50,300 nucleotides of DNA from Zygnema cylindricum (taxonomy: Eukaryota; Streptophyta; Zygnematophyceae; Zygnematales; Zygnemataceae): positions 42,503 through 92,802 of the forward strand of contig JBBHKE010001230.1 in the NCBI GenBank assembly GCA_037447655.1, given 5' to 3'. A program made the position numbers and the translations under genes. The notes below the pieces were generated by a model, which was not told where the DNA came from, searched no databases, and worked only from the letters and a program-made list of their open reading frames with translations. How positions within the stretch are numbered: the first letter of the stretch is position 1; each line of letters starts with the position of its first letter. Below are positions 34,452 through 45,028 of this stretch, in pieces.

Positions 34452-35820
34452 GGTTAATGGCCCACCCTCTAAGGTACCAATTTTTAATGGAACTGGCTTC
34501 ATATACTGAGAAAGTATGATGATACGAGCTCTATGCGTAAAAAGGTTTTGGGGGATAGTGAGTGGACGGTTGAGGTGTCCATCAAGTCTTGGAATTCCTC
34601 CAGGGTTTGAAGGAAGTAGATTCACCAGAAAAGAGGATCCACCTTCAACAGAGGAAACAAAAGAAGGAGAGGTGGTGGACAAAGGAAAGGTGAAGGAGGG
34701 GACCACACCAATAACAACTGGTTCAACATTCATGTCACCTATTCCGAGGAACGAGGAGAATGATACTGAAACCTAGGACTTCAGCAATATGGCTGCAAAG
34801 CACTTCATCCTACGCCATCTCACTCAAGGACTTGCATGTCCTCATTTGCAGGTAGAAAGGGCATCCGATCTTTGGATGGCTCTCATAGAGATGTACCAAA
34901 GTTGTACGATTCACCAACAACAGTTGGCTGATCAGAAAGTTGAGGAGTATGTATACAAAGGGGGGAAGATGTTGCATTTTTACAATGAGCTTGCTACACT
35001 CTTCATGGAGCTAGAGAGTGCAAGAAAAGATTTTAGTCAAAAAGAAAAGGTTAACTGTTTACTGATGAAGTTACCCGATGATTTCGAGAACATAGTCAAC
35101 CGTGTGCAGGACTTGTCGGACTCAAGGTGGATATGGAACTCAGTGGTAGGGATGATTCTCGTTCGGGAGAATACGATTGAGATCTGAAGAGGAGGAAAGA
35201 GTGGCCAAGCCTTGGCAACTGCGACCGATTGGAGGAACAAGGATTCCCGGAAACTGGTCAGAAACTATGGGGGGAGGGAGCAGAAAAAATCAGACCGACG
35301 AGTTCGGACCAAGGGCTCCCAAAGGTTTATGTCATTTTTGTAAGAAACCTGGGCACTATATGGCAGAGTGCACTAAGCTAACCGAGCTTCGGTTAAAAGA
35401 GGGGCAGACCGGTGGTACCCCGAGAGGAAAGAAAAAGGCCTTTGTGACACACGTACATGAGGCGGAATCCGAGGACGAGGACTATGAGCTCTTTTTGGAT
35501 GAGGAGTTGGAGGCGAAAAACGAGGTTGAAATACCACGAAGGCAGAAATGTGCTTACGGTGGATTAAAAGGTGAAGCAGGCTGAATTGTAGATTTAGGTG
35601 CCTCCATGCAAATGTGTAAGGATAGGCACCTGTTGACTAAGATAAGAAATATTCCCACCGTAGAGATATAGTACGGGGATGGAAGGATAGTCACCACTAC
35701 TCTTGTAAAATCGGTAGATTTGAAAGTGTTAGTAGAAGGAAAGACATCCATAGTAACATTCTCCGATGTATTGTTTATTCCGGAGCTGAACAAAAACCTC
35801 ATCTCTACATCCGTATTAGA
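34432..35820 (+). pseudogene. Element E gag and protease, degenerate
   Basis: The ATG lies 20 nt inside the LTR. In-frame stops replace the Trp of IYW (TGA near 34507), a second Trp (TAG near 34773), an Arg (TGA near 35186) and the Trp of GWIVD (TGA near 35583). A frame change lies in the G-run near 35270. The zinc knuckle CHFCKKPGHYMAEC is intact near 35330-35375. The protease DSGAS is altered to DLGAS. Most stops are C-to-T type changes on one strand or the other. Confidence 0.85.
34452..34467 (+). other. Primer-binding site of element E (degraded)
   Basis: GGTTAATGGCCCACCC follows the LTR. Compared with GGTTATGGGCCCACC it has an inserted A and a lost G, so it would pair less well with the tRNA. 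Confidence 0.6.
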
Positions 35821-38147
35821 TGATAACGGTTTTTTTTACTAACACTAGGGAAGGAGTCTTTACTGCTAGTTTTGAGGAGGATGTCTATTTCATTGATGAG
35901 AAAGGTAGCCATGGGATGTTTAGGTTGGTTTTAAGAAATGAAAAGAAGAAACTTTATTATGCTGGTGTTCATGATATTATGATGTGGCATAAGAGGCTTG
36001 GGCATGTGAATCTAGACAAGTTAAGAGAGATGAAAAACATGGGAGTGGTGGAAGGGATTATGTTTAGTGAGAATGATAATATAAGTGATTGTAGTGGATG
36101 TGCTCAAGGTAAAACACACAGATTACCCTTTCCTAAAACAGCCACCTATAAGGGAGAAAAAATTATAGATCTAGTACACACAGATATTTGGGGACCAGCT
36201 AAAGTGCCCTCACCGGGGGGGAAGAGATTTATGATGACTATCACTGATGATTGGTCTCGGTATTCCCGAGTGTATTTTTTGAAAAACAAGTCCGAAGCTC
36301 AGGATTGTTTTAGACAATATAAAGCATGGAGCGAAAAACTTCATGAAACTCCAATCAAGAGAATAAGGAGTGACAATGGTGGAGAGTATATTTCTAACCA
36401 GTTTAAGGATTTTCTGAGGGAAGATGGGGTTCAACACCAAAAGACAGTTCCAGAAAACTCGGAACAGAATGGGGTAGCTGAAAGGTTAAATAGAACACTA
36501 AGTGATACTGCTAGAAGTATGTTGTCAGATAAGAAGATAGGAAAAAGGTTTTGGGCAGAAGCAATGAACTGTGCTAATTACCTCAAAAATAGAGTTCTTA
36601 CTTTAGCTATAAAAGATCAAACACCTTATGAGAGATGGACAGGCCGGAAACCAGACTTATCTCACTTAAAGGTTTTCGGCAGTCAAGTATTCAGTCTAAA
36701 TACAGATCGGTCTAATTGGAAGCTAGATCCTAAAGGAAAACCGGGATACTTATTAGGATATGATGAGGATGTTAAAGGATATAGAGTTTATGATCTAAAA
36801 AGAGAAGATATAATCTTAGTAAAGCATCTAGTAGTTATGGATGAAGGAAAGTCTGTGGATCCCTTCAAATATACAAAGTTAGTAAAAATCAGATTTGAGT
36901 CAGAAAATTCTGATGACTTTGAGCTCCCTAACTATATGGGTTTTAGAGAAGATGACATTCTTGCAGGTACAAATCAGACCAAAAAGGACTCGGCTGTGGA
37001 AACTCCAGTGACAACTCTACCCGAAGCGGAAGACGTGGTGAAAATTTATTCGGAATCAAGGGATAGGGGAGAAGCCGAGTTTGTTCGAAAGAATCCACGA
37101 CAACCATCTATTCCGACCTCAGATTTTGAGGGGGGAAGGAGAAGTAGCAAAAGACTACAAGAAAAACAGGTTAATAACAAGGTAACTAAACTATCTCATC
37201 AAGATGAACCTCAAACTTATGGAGAGGCGATGACTTGTCCAGAAAGAAACCGGTGGAAGACAGCCATCAATGAGGAGATGGCCTCAATCATGGCAGCCGA
37301 TACTTGGGAGCTGGTGGATTGTCCACCTAACCGAAAACCAATCGGTTGTAAGTGGGTTTTCAAATTAAAACTGAACCCAGATAACACAATCGAGCGCTAT
37401 AAGGCACGATTAGTGGCAAAGGGATTTACACAAAAAAAGGGAATTGACTACGAGGAAACCTTTGCCACGGTGGTCAGATTTCCCTCCGTCCGCATACTTC
37501 TCATCTTGGCAGCAGCAGAAGACATGGAAGTGCACCAGATAGACATCAAGACAGCCTTTTTGCATGGAGAATTGGAAGAGGAGATCTTCATGCGACAACC
37601 CGAAGGGTTTGTGGAGGAAGGAGAGGAGAGTAAGGTATGCTGGCTGATTAAATCTCTTTATGGTTTGAATGAGGCGCCTCGACAGTGGAATAAGAAGCTT
37701 GATGAGTTTCTTACCGGTCTAGGATATATCCGGATCAGCTCAGATCACCCAATCTATGTTTTCGAAGATGAGGAAGGTTTTATATTTATTGCAATTTATG
37801 TTGATGATTTGCTTGTCTTAAGTAAATTAATGGAAAAAATTAATAAACTGAAAACCGATCTTAAGGGGAGATTTGAAATGAAGGATATGGGGGAAGCAAA
37901 ATATATTTTGGGAATTCAAGTAGAGAGAGACCGAAAAAGAAAAATTATAAGATTGACTCAAAAGGAAGCAATAGGGAACATGCTTGAAAATTTTCAAATG
38001 GATAAAGCTAATAGTTGTACAACTCCAATGGAGTTGAAGAAGGGAAGTGAGGGGAGTGAGGAAGAAAGAGTCATAGTCTTAGACGAGGAAATATCTCTTG
38101 AAGAACAAAATTTCATGCAGACTATTCCTTACGGGCAAATAGTGTGA
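35820..38147 (+). CDS. Element E integrase and reverse transcriptase
   Basis: A 775-codon frame, the longest in the window. Order: pre-integrase (HKRLGHVNLDKLREM, CSGCAQGK with all zinc ligands), integrase core (HTDIWGPAK, RSDNGGEY, NGVAERLNRTL), the GYDEDVKGYRVYD block, a variable linker, and RT (CKWVFKLKLNPDNT, KTAFLHGELEEEIFMRQPEG, YVDDLLVLS). It starts after a frame shift in a T-run near 35830 and ends at a TGA (38145-38147) that replaces the Gly of the IVGSLIYF motif. The adjacent codons for Met-Asn-Cys-Thr are missing. This is the best-preserved enzymatic part of the nest, but it lacks its own gag in frame. Confidence 0.9.
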   Translation: MITVFFTNTREGVFTASFEEDVYFIDEKGSHGMFRLVLRNEKKKLYYAGVHDIMMWHKRLGHVNLDKLREMKNMGVVEGIMFSENDNISDCSGCAQGKTHRLPFPKTATYKGEKIIDLVHTDIWGPAKVPSPGGKRFMMTITDDWSRYSRVYFLKNKSEAQDCFRQYKAWSEKLHETPIKRIRSDNGGEYISNQFKDFLREDGVQHQKTVPENSEQNGVAERLNRTLSDTARSMLSDKKIGKRFWAEAMNCANYLKNRVLTLAIKDQTPYERWTGRKPDLSHLKVFGSQVFSLNTDRSNWKLDPKGKPGYLLGYDEDVKGYRVYDLKREDIILVKHLVVMDEGKSVDPFKYTKLVKIRFESENSDDFELPNYMGFREDDILAGTNQTKKDSAVETPVTTLPEAEDVVKIYSESRDRGEAEFVRKNPRQPSIPTSDFEGGRRSSKRLQEKQVNNKVTKLSHQDEPQTYGEAMTCPERNRWKTAINEEMASIMAADTWELVDCPPNRKPIGCKWVFKLKLNPDNTIERYKARLVAKGFTQKKGIDYEETFATVVRFPSVRILLILAAAEDMEVHQIDIKTAFLHGELEEEIFMRQPEGFVEEGEESKVCWLIKSLYGLNEAPRQWNKKLDEFLTGLGYIRISSDHPIYVFEDEEGFIFIAIYVDDLLVLSKLMEKINKLKTDLKGRFEMKDMGEAKYILGIQVERDRKRKIIRLTQKEAIGNMLENFQMDKANSCTTPMELKKGSEGSEEERVIVLDEEISLEEQNFMQTIPYGQIV

Positions 38148-38192
38148 AGTCTAATCTATTTTACCCGGCTGGATTTAGCTGCAGCTGTAGGA

Positions 38193-38783
38193 GTGCTCAG
38201 TAGAAGTCTAAATGCTCCCACTAAGAGGGATTGGGAGGCAGCTAAGAGAGTCCTTAGATATTTAATAGGAACTAGGGATCTATGGTTGCATTTGGGTGGG
38301 GAGAATACTGACATCCCTACTTGGAGTGATGCCAGTCATAGTGATGCTCCGATGAGGAGATGCACTTCTGGATATGTATTATATGTGGGTGATGGGGCTT
38401 GCTGTTGGAGTAGCAAACAGCAAAAAGTTATTGCTCAGTCCACCATGGAGGCTGAGTATATGGCCTCTTCCTCTGCTGTAAAAGAATTGATGTGGGTCAA
38501 GTCTTTGCTTGGTGAGCTTGGTCACCTTAAGAGTGGTGTGCATAATTTTTTTTGTGATAATCAGGCAGCAATCGCTATTTCTGCCAATCCTAAACATCAT
38601 TTTAAAGTTAAACACATGGACATTAGACTCAGCTTTGTTAGAGAGAAAGTAGAAAACAAAATAATCAGCTTAGAGTACCGACCAGATAGTGAGATGGTAG
38701 CAGATATGATGACCAAACCTGTGCCTTCCCCTAAGCTAATTTTCTGCAGGGAAAAGTGTGGTCTGGAATTAAAGATTGACTAG
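38193..38783 (+). CDS. Element E RNase H, C-terminal pol fragment
   Basis: A 196-codon frame continuing the pol reading after the stop and small deletion at 38147. It shows the copia RNase H pattern: W-S-D-A-S, MEAEYMASSSAVKEL, FCDNQAAIAISANPKHHF and RLSFVREKVENK. It ends at TAG, followed by the purine tract and the 3' LTR. It would remove RNA from the RNA-cDNA hybrid if joined to RT. Confidence 0.85.
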   Translation: MLSRSLNAPTKRDWEAAKRVLRYLIGTRDLWLHLGGENTDIPTWSDASHSDAPMRRCTSGYVLYVGDGACCWSSKQQKVIAQSTMEAEYMASSSAVKELMWVKSLLGELGHLKSGVHNFFCDNQAAIAISANPKHHFKVKHMDIRLSFVREKVENKIISLEYRPDSEMVADMMTKPVPSPKLIFCREKCGLELKID

Positions 38784-38796
38784 CAAATAAGGGGAG

Positions 38797-39853
38797 TGTA
38801 GAAATTAATGGTCTTTTTAAAGTATTTTCTAGGTCTGAATAGAAATAAGAAAGAAGGCGAGGCAGTCTATCTCTAACTTCTCTCTCCAACTTCTTAAACT
38901 TGTCGCAGTCATTGAGAAATTGGAGAAGGAGCTAGAGCCATGGCTACCTAGGCTATCCAGAGGTTTACGGGAAAATATATTTTAGTTAGGGGTTTAATTT
39001 ACTAAAAGATATGTACCGGCGACAGGATTTGATCCTGGTACCTGCCGGCCGGCAGACAGCCTGAAGCCAGTAGCCTTAGTCGTTAAGTCTAGGAGTAGTG
39101 TTATGTACTATATGGTTTGATAATTACTTAAACATTTATACGTAGGATAGTTCATTTAACTGTAACTGACTACGGGAGACATATATCCAGTAAATGTAAA
39201 AGTACGGATTTTGGTACAGATAAGAAACCAATACCGCGCATTTAATTCTTTAGTGAAACGAATACCGCGCATGTATTTATTACGGCTACGATTAAATGTA
39301 AATTTAATCGGACGGCCGGAATTAACGCCGAGATCGCGGAAGAGGATTTCCGCGGTTTGTGGTCATCGCCACATCGGATGACACGTGGCGGAATGACATT
39401 GGATCGCGACATCTCCGTGGTTAAGGGAGCGAATCCGGACATACCACGTGTCGACATTTAGGCCATGTCGTACAATGGCCGTGCATAAAGTACACCGGCA
39501 ACTGTACTTTTGTGTACGAAACTGAAATCTGATTGGCTCCGTACATCAGTAGATAGAGTCTGTGAGAGAGATAGGAGTTAGAAAAATTAGAAGATAGGAC
39601 CCTCTCTCCTAGAGAGCTTCTGTACAAAAGGTCAACTTTGACCCTCCAAAATTAACTGCTCAGGGGAGCAAATTCAGAGATTCTTTTTGCTATCGACTCA
39701 GGGGAGTCTTATCTTCACAGGGGTGAAGTTGGTCAGTGTTTTTGTCTGCCAAGGTGGTAGTTATTTTTGCTGGAACACAAAGGGGTCAGGGTTATCCTAC
39801 AGGCTTCTTGGAAGCTGTCCACTCTGAGAACTTATGGAGGTCTCAGAGTTTCA
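38797..39853 (+). repeat. 3' LTR of element E
   Basis: 1057 bp without the 60-bp duplication. The tRNA-like segment is at about 39013-39092 (GGATTTGATCC at 39025). Confidence 0.95.
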
Positions 39854-39858
39854 TCTGG

Positions 39859-41876
39859 AGGAAAATGAGATCCCTCGGAGACAAAAATGTGCCCTTGAAG
39901 TAATTCAGGAAGCTCCACAGGAAGGATGGATCATCGACTCAGGTGCATCTATACATATGTGTCGTGATAAGAAACTCTTCACTAAGCTAAAGAAGATCCC
40001 TACTGTAGAGATAGAGTATGGGGATGGGAGAGTGGTCACTACAAATCTAGTGGGATTAGTAGATCTGAAAGTCTTAGTGGAGGTAATCTCTATACTTACA
40101 TTCTCAGATGTACCCGATATTCCTCAGTTGAGTAAAAATCTTGGCTCTCCCTCTGTGTTAGATGACAAAGAGTTTGATACCTTCACTAAAAAGGGAATCT
40201 TTACATCTAAGTAAGGGGATAAAGTTTACTTCACGGCAGACAAGGGTAGCCAATGAATGTTTATGCAAAACCCGGGTAATGAAAAGAAGAATGCTTACTA
40301 TGTTGGTGTTCCTAAGTTGATGATTTGGCATAAGCGGTTGGGGCATGTGCATTTTGATAGGTTGAGGGAATTAAAAAAACTTGGGGTAGTAGAAGGGATT
40401 CAATTTGGGGATAATGAAATGATGGATGATTGTAATGGCTGTGCTCAAGGTAAGGCTCACAGACTTCCCTTTCCCAAAGCCGCCACATATAGAGGTGAGA
40501 AAGTATTAGATTTGGTCCACACAAATATTTAGGGACCTTCAAAAGTACCTTCTGTTGGAGGATAGAGGTTCATGATGACAATAATCGATGACTGGTCTAA
40601 ATACTCTGGAGTCTTCTTTCTAAAAACAAAGTCTGAAGCATCAACTTACTTCAAAGAATATAAAGTCTCGAATGAAAAGTTGCATGAAACCCCTATTAAG
40701 AGGATAAGGAGTGATAACGGGGGCCAATATACCTCTAACTAGTTTGAGGAATATATGAAAGACGAGGGAGTGCAGCACCAGAAAACTATACCATATAACC
40801 CGGAACAAAATGGGGTAGCTGAGAGATTGAATTGAATACTACGAGATAGTGCATGCAGTATGTTGGCAAACAAGAAAATAAGAAAGATATTTTGGGCAAA
40901 AGCAATAAGCTGTGCCAACTACACTAAGAATAAAGTCCTTACCTCAGCTGTAAAGGGAGTGACACCTTATGAGAGATGGGTTGGAAGGAAACCAGATATC
41001 TCACACCTTAAAGTATTCAGTAGCCAAGTTTACAGTCTTGACATAAATAGGAAAAACTAGATACTAGATGCTAAGGGAAAACCTGGATAGTTTGTGGGAT
41101 ATGATGAGGATGTTAAGGGATATAGAGTCTATGACTTAACAAAAAAAGATATCATTTTGGTCAAACACCTACTTGTCATGGATGAAATGAAATCATTTGA
41201 CCCTTTTAAATATACCAAAAAGATAAGAATCAGATTTGAGTCTAATAATGAGGAGGATTCCATCCTTCCCGAAAGGGACATGAGTGAGATAGGGATTGCA
41301 GATTTAAGGGAGATTTAAGACAGAGGCAATCCACCGGAAACATCACATATTCCTATAGACTTCGAGGAGATAAAAGAGGAGGGACCTAAACCGGCTTCCA
41401 TAGATAGGGGAGCCGATGAGACAGTAAGGAGAAATCTAAGACTTCCCTCCATCCTAGCCTCGGAGTTTGAGGTGGAGGAAGGTGTTTGTTGTTGGAGTAG
41501 TAAGCAACAAAAGGTGGTGGCTCAGTCTACTATAGAGGCTGAGTACATGGTTTCTTAATTTGCAGTGAAAGAATTGATACGGGTCAAGACCTTGTTGCAA
41601 GAACTGGGGTATATGAAGAAGGAGGTGCATGAAATGTTTTGTGATAATCAAGCTGCCATATCAATTGCAGCTAATCCAAAACATCATTTCAAAGCTAAGC
41701 ACATGGACATAAGATTGAGTTTTGTGAGGGAAAAAGTTGAGAATAATATTGTGAATCTTGTATATAAATCTGATGAGGAAATGGTGGCTGATATGATGAC
41801 AAAACCAGTGCCCTCTCCAAAATTGAAATATTGCAGATAATAATGTGGACTAAAACTGAAGTAAAAATTAGACTAG
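39859..41876 (+). pseudogene. Element D protease-integrase-RNase H remnant, RT deleted
   Basis: Resumes D's frame after element E: the protease motif DSGASIHMC, then pre-integrase HKRLGHVHFDRL and integrase (SDNGGQY, NGVAERLN). At least ten stops interrupt it (for example 40213, 40254, 40530, 40563, 40740, 40834, 41058). At 41477-41482 the linker jumps straight into RNase H (CCWSSKQQK). About 1.25 kb covering RT is missing compared with element B, with GGAAGG shared at both edges. The C-terminal RNase H (DNQAAISIAANPKHH) remains. Confidence 0.85.
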
Positions 41877-41889
41877 AAAATAAGAGGAG

Positions 41890-42891
41890 TGTTGAAATTA
41901 ATAGATTTCTAGAGTATTTTCTAAGTATAAATATGTTGGTATAAAAGGAAAAGAAAAGTACGGACAATCTGCCTCCACCTCCTCTCTCTAGCCCCATACT
42001 TGTTGTAGTCACTGAAAGATAAAGAGGGTGGTTGAACCATGGCTGTCTTAGTTTAACAGGCAGTTATTTTAGTAGGTTACTAAAAAGATACATGACGGAC
42101 CTAGGACTTGATTCCGGTACCTGCCGTCCGTCAGGTTAGCCGGTAACTGTTAGCTTTATCCTATTAGACTAGGACCAATGCTAAATGCTATAGGGTATGA
42201 TAGATATATATTTATTTAGGAGTAAACGAATTCATTTAACTGAAACTGTATACGGCATGCATAGATACAGTTTTGTAAAAGAACAAAGTACGATACTATT
42301 TTGAAACGGATACCACGCAAGTATTTACGACGGCTAAGATAACGTTTTGGTTCATATCCGACGGCGCACATCATCGTCGGGATCCCAGAATGGTCACTTT
42401 GGCGTTTAGTGACGTGGCATGACCTGGCGCCACGTGGAGAGATAACATTCGGTTGCGGGAATTCCGAGGAACGTACGGACGAGTGAAAAGTGGACACGCG
42501 TCCGCTTAATAGCCTTGTCGTACATAGGTCATACAAAAGGTACACCGGCAGTAGTACTTTTTGGTACGGTACAGTATTATCATTGGTCCGTACTTCAGTA
42601 GATAGGAGTTATTTGAGGGAATCAGGACTTAAAAAATTTTGGTAGGCAGTCACCTCTCTCTTTGAGAGTTTGTACAAATTGGCATTTTACTACCTTTTAA
42701 CTTATCGGCTGGTTGGCCAATTCAGTGATTCTTTTTGCTACGGACTCAGTGGAGTCCATGCTGCCCAGGGGTGCAGTCAAATTGTTCGTTTGCCTTCTAA
42801 GGCACCAGTGGTTTTGGCTTGAAGTGGGTTAGTTAAATACTACCTAGAGGCTTTCTGTATTCTCTAGTCAAATGAAGGACACAAAATTGCA
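41890..42891 (+). repeat. 3' LTR of element D
   Basis: 1002 bp, uninterrupted. It shows what the broken 5' LTR looked like before C and B inserted. The hairpin TTTTAGTA/TACTAAAA is at 42067-42085; the tRNA-like segment on the minus strand is at about 42094-42176. Confidence 0.95.
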
Positions 42892-44029
42892 TGAAACAAG
42901 CACCTAGACAATGGAACAAGAAATTTGATGAGTTCCTTACCAGTCTAGGATACATCCGAATCAGTTTAGATCATTCAATTTATGTTTTTGAAGATGAGTA
43001 AGGTGTTATCTTTATTGCAATTTATATTGATGATTTGCTTTTTCTGAGTAAGTTAATGAAGAAAATCAACAAACTAAAAACATATCTAAAAAGAATATTT
43101 GAAATGAGGGACATGGGAGAGGCAAAATATATTCAGGGAATAGAAGTAGAGAGAGATAAGGAAAAAAAAAATTAGAATAACTCAGAAAAAGGCAATTGGA
43201 AACATGTTGGAAAAATTTCAGATGGACAAAGCCAACAGTTGCACAACTCCTATGGATCTAAAGAAGGGAAGTGAGGGGTGTGAGGAAGGAGACATCCTAA
43301 TTCTAGATGATGAACTAGGTCCAGAAGAGAAAAAATTTATGCAGACTATCCCATGCACACAGGTAGTGGGCAGTCTGATTTATTTCATGAATTGTACCAG
43401 ACCGGATTTGGTAACAACTGTAGGAGTGCTAAGTAGGAGTCTGAATGCTCTTACCAAAAGAGATTGGGAAGCAGCTAAGAGGGTCCTCACATATCTCATA
43501 AGAACTAAGGATCTATGGCTGCATCTGGTTTGGGAAAATACTGACATCACCAATAGGAGTGAAGCCAGCTATGGGGATGCTCCGATGCGAAGATGTACAT
43601 CTCGATATGTGTTGTATGTGGGGAATGGTGCTTGTTGCTGGAGCAAAAAGAAGCAAAAGGTCATTGCTCAGTCCACCATGGAGGCAGAGTATATGGCATC
43701 TTGCTCTGCTGTGAAAGAGTTGATGTATGTCAAATCCTTGCTTGGTGAATTGGGGCATCTTAAGAGTGGAATTCAAAAAATATTGTGTGATAATCAAGCA
43801 GCAATTGCAATTGCTGCTAATTCGAAACATCACTTTAAAGTTAAACACATGGATATCAGACTTAACTTTGTTAGGGAAAAGGTGGAGAACAAAATAATAA
43901 GTCTAAAATATAGACCAGACAGTGAGATGGTGGCAGACATGATGACAAAGCTTGTGCCTTCTCCTAAACTATTTTTTTGTAGAGAGAAGTGTGGACTTAA
44001 ACGTAAAAGTGACAAGAAAATAAGGGGAG
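42892..44029 (+). pseudogene. Element A RT-RNase H, 3' part
   Basis: Resumes element A's RT after D, at the codons for KQAPRQWN. The catalytic YVDD is changed to YIDD near 43024. A TAA lies near 42999 and a frame change near 43170. From 43204 a 286-codon frame reads the rest of RT and RNase H (MEAEYMASCSAVKEL, DNQAAIAIAANSKHHF) through the purine tract at 44016-44029 into the LTR, because the usual pol stop is missing. It shows more changes in conserved residues than B or E, in line with greater age. Confidence 0.85.
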
Positions 44030-45028
44030 TGTTGAATTTAAAAGTTTTCTTATGTATTTTCTAGGCTTTTTAATTGATCTAAAATGAGGAGGAAAATGCA
44101 GAGGCAACCTGCTTCTAACTTCTCTCTCTGGCCCCATACTTATCGTAGTCAATAAAGGCTGGAGAGGAAGCTAGAGCCATGGCTGCCTATGCTTCTCCTA
44201 GAGTCAGAAGGCAGCCCTTTTGGTAAACTTACCAAAACGGTTGACGGACCTAGGATTTAATCCTAGTACCTACCGTCTGTCTAAGTAGCCTAGTATCGTT
44301 ACCATGTAGCCTATCACCTGTGTTGAAGTATATAGGGTACATTAGCTACTTAACAATATGGAAATACAGAAGTCGATTTAACTGACAAACGGACCACAAA
44401 CACATATGGATAGTTAGATAGAGTTACTTCGCAAATACCACTTGTATTTTTAACGACCTTGAATTAAGGCCGATATCAATCGGACCGCAGAGGAAGAAGC
44501 CGACATCGCGAAATGGACGATTTGGCGGTTTGAGGTCACAACCACACCAGGTGACACGTGGCAACATGACATTGGATAGCGGCATCTTCGGGACATACCA
44601 TGGCGAACCCTGATATGGGAGGTGTCGTTTTCTTGGCTAGGTCGTACAATAGCCGTACAGAAAGTACTTTGGGCCAAGTACCTTTCCGTATTGTACATTG
44701 ATTAGATTGGCTCGGTACTTTAGTAGTGGAGGGATCAAAGTGGGGTTTAGGACTTAGGAGAATTAGAAGTAGCCGCCTCTCTCCCAGAGTGCTCATGTAT
44801 AAAAGGTCATCTTTGACCATTGATAGTTTATTGCTCAGGGGAACAAATTCAAGGATCTTTTGTGCTGCAGACTCAGGGGAGTTTGCTCTTCCAAGGGCCG
44901 CAGTATGGTCAGTCTGGATTTTGTTAGGGTGTCAATAATACTCATACAAAGACCAAGGAATTGAGGCTATCCTAGGGGCTTCTGGTAAGCTGCCTACTCT
45001 GAGCACCAACGGAGGTCTCATAGTTGCA
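44030..45028 (+). repeat. 3' LTR of element A
   Basis: 999 bp, TGTTGAATTTAAAAG to TAGTTGCA. The hairpin TTTTGGTAA/TTACCAAAA is at 44218-44237, the B-box-like GGATTTAATCC at 44253, and TATAAAAG at 44798. Confidence 0.9.

Larger units (their letters stand above)
33335..39853 (+). mobile_element. Ty1/copia element E, structurally complete
   Basis: A 6519-bp element with LTRs 33335-34451 (1117 bp) and 38797-39853 (1057 bp) and target duplication TCTGG (33330-33334, 39854-39858). It is inserted in the gag-protease linker of element D. The 60-bp LTR length difference is a tandem duplication present only in the 5' copy. The LTR subfamily starts TGTAGAAATTAATGG. Purine tract 38784-38796. It keeps a 775-codon integrase-RT frame but gag has several stops. 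Confidence 0.95.
18484..42891 (+). mobile_element. Ty1/copia element D, split by three insertions
   Basis: Its own parts are: 5' LTR in three pieces (18484-18629, 24997-25211, 31646-32289), internal DNA 32290-33334 and 39859-41889, and 3' LTR 41890-42891. Removing C, B and E with one copy of each target duplication leaves a 5' LTR of about 1000 bp against 1002 bp for the 3' LTR. Its RT domain has been lost by an internal deletion near 41477, so it is non-autonomous. The purine tract before the 3' LTR reads AAAATAAGAGGAG, one base off its relatives. It sits inside the RT of element A. Confidence 0.9.
14461..45028 (+). mobile_element. Ty1/copia element A (outermost, oldest)
   Basis: The outer element of the nest. 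Its 5' LTR lacks about the first 220 bp (14461-15240); the 3' LTR is 44030-45028. Own internal DNA is 15241-18483 and 42892-44029, interrupted by D and everything inside D. The break falls within RT at the codons for YGLKQAPRQW; the duplicated target TGAAA is seen at both sides with one extra A on the left. A purine tract ending TAAGGGGAG lies just before the 3' LTR. No outer target duplication is visible, as expected when the left end is rearranged. Confidence 0.9.
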
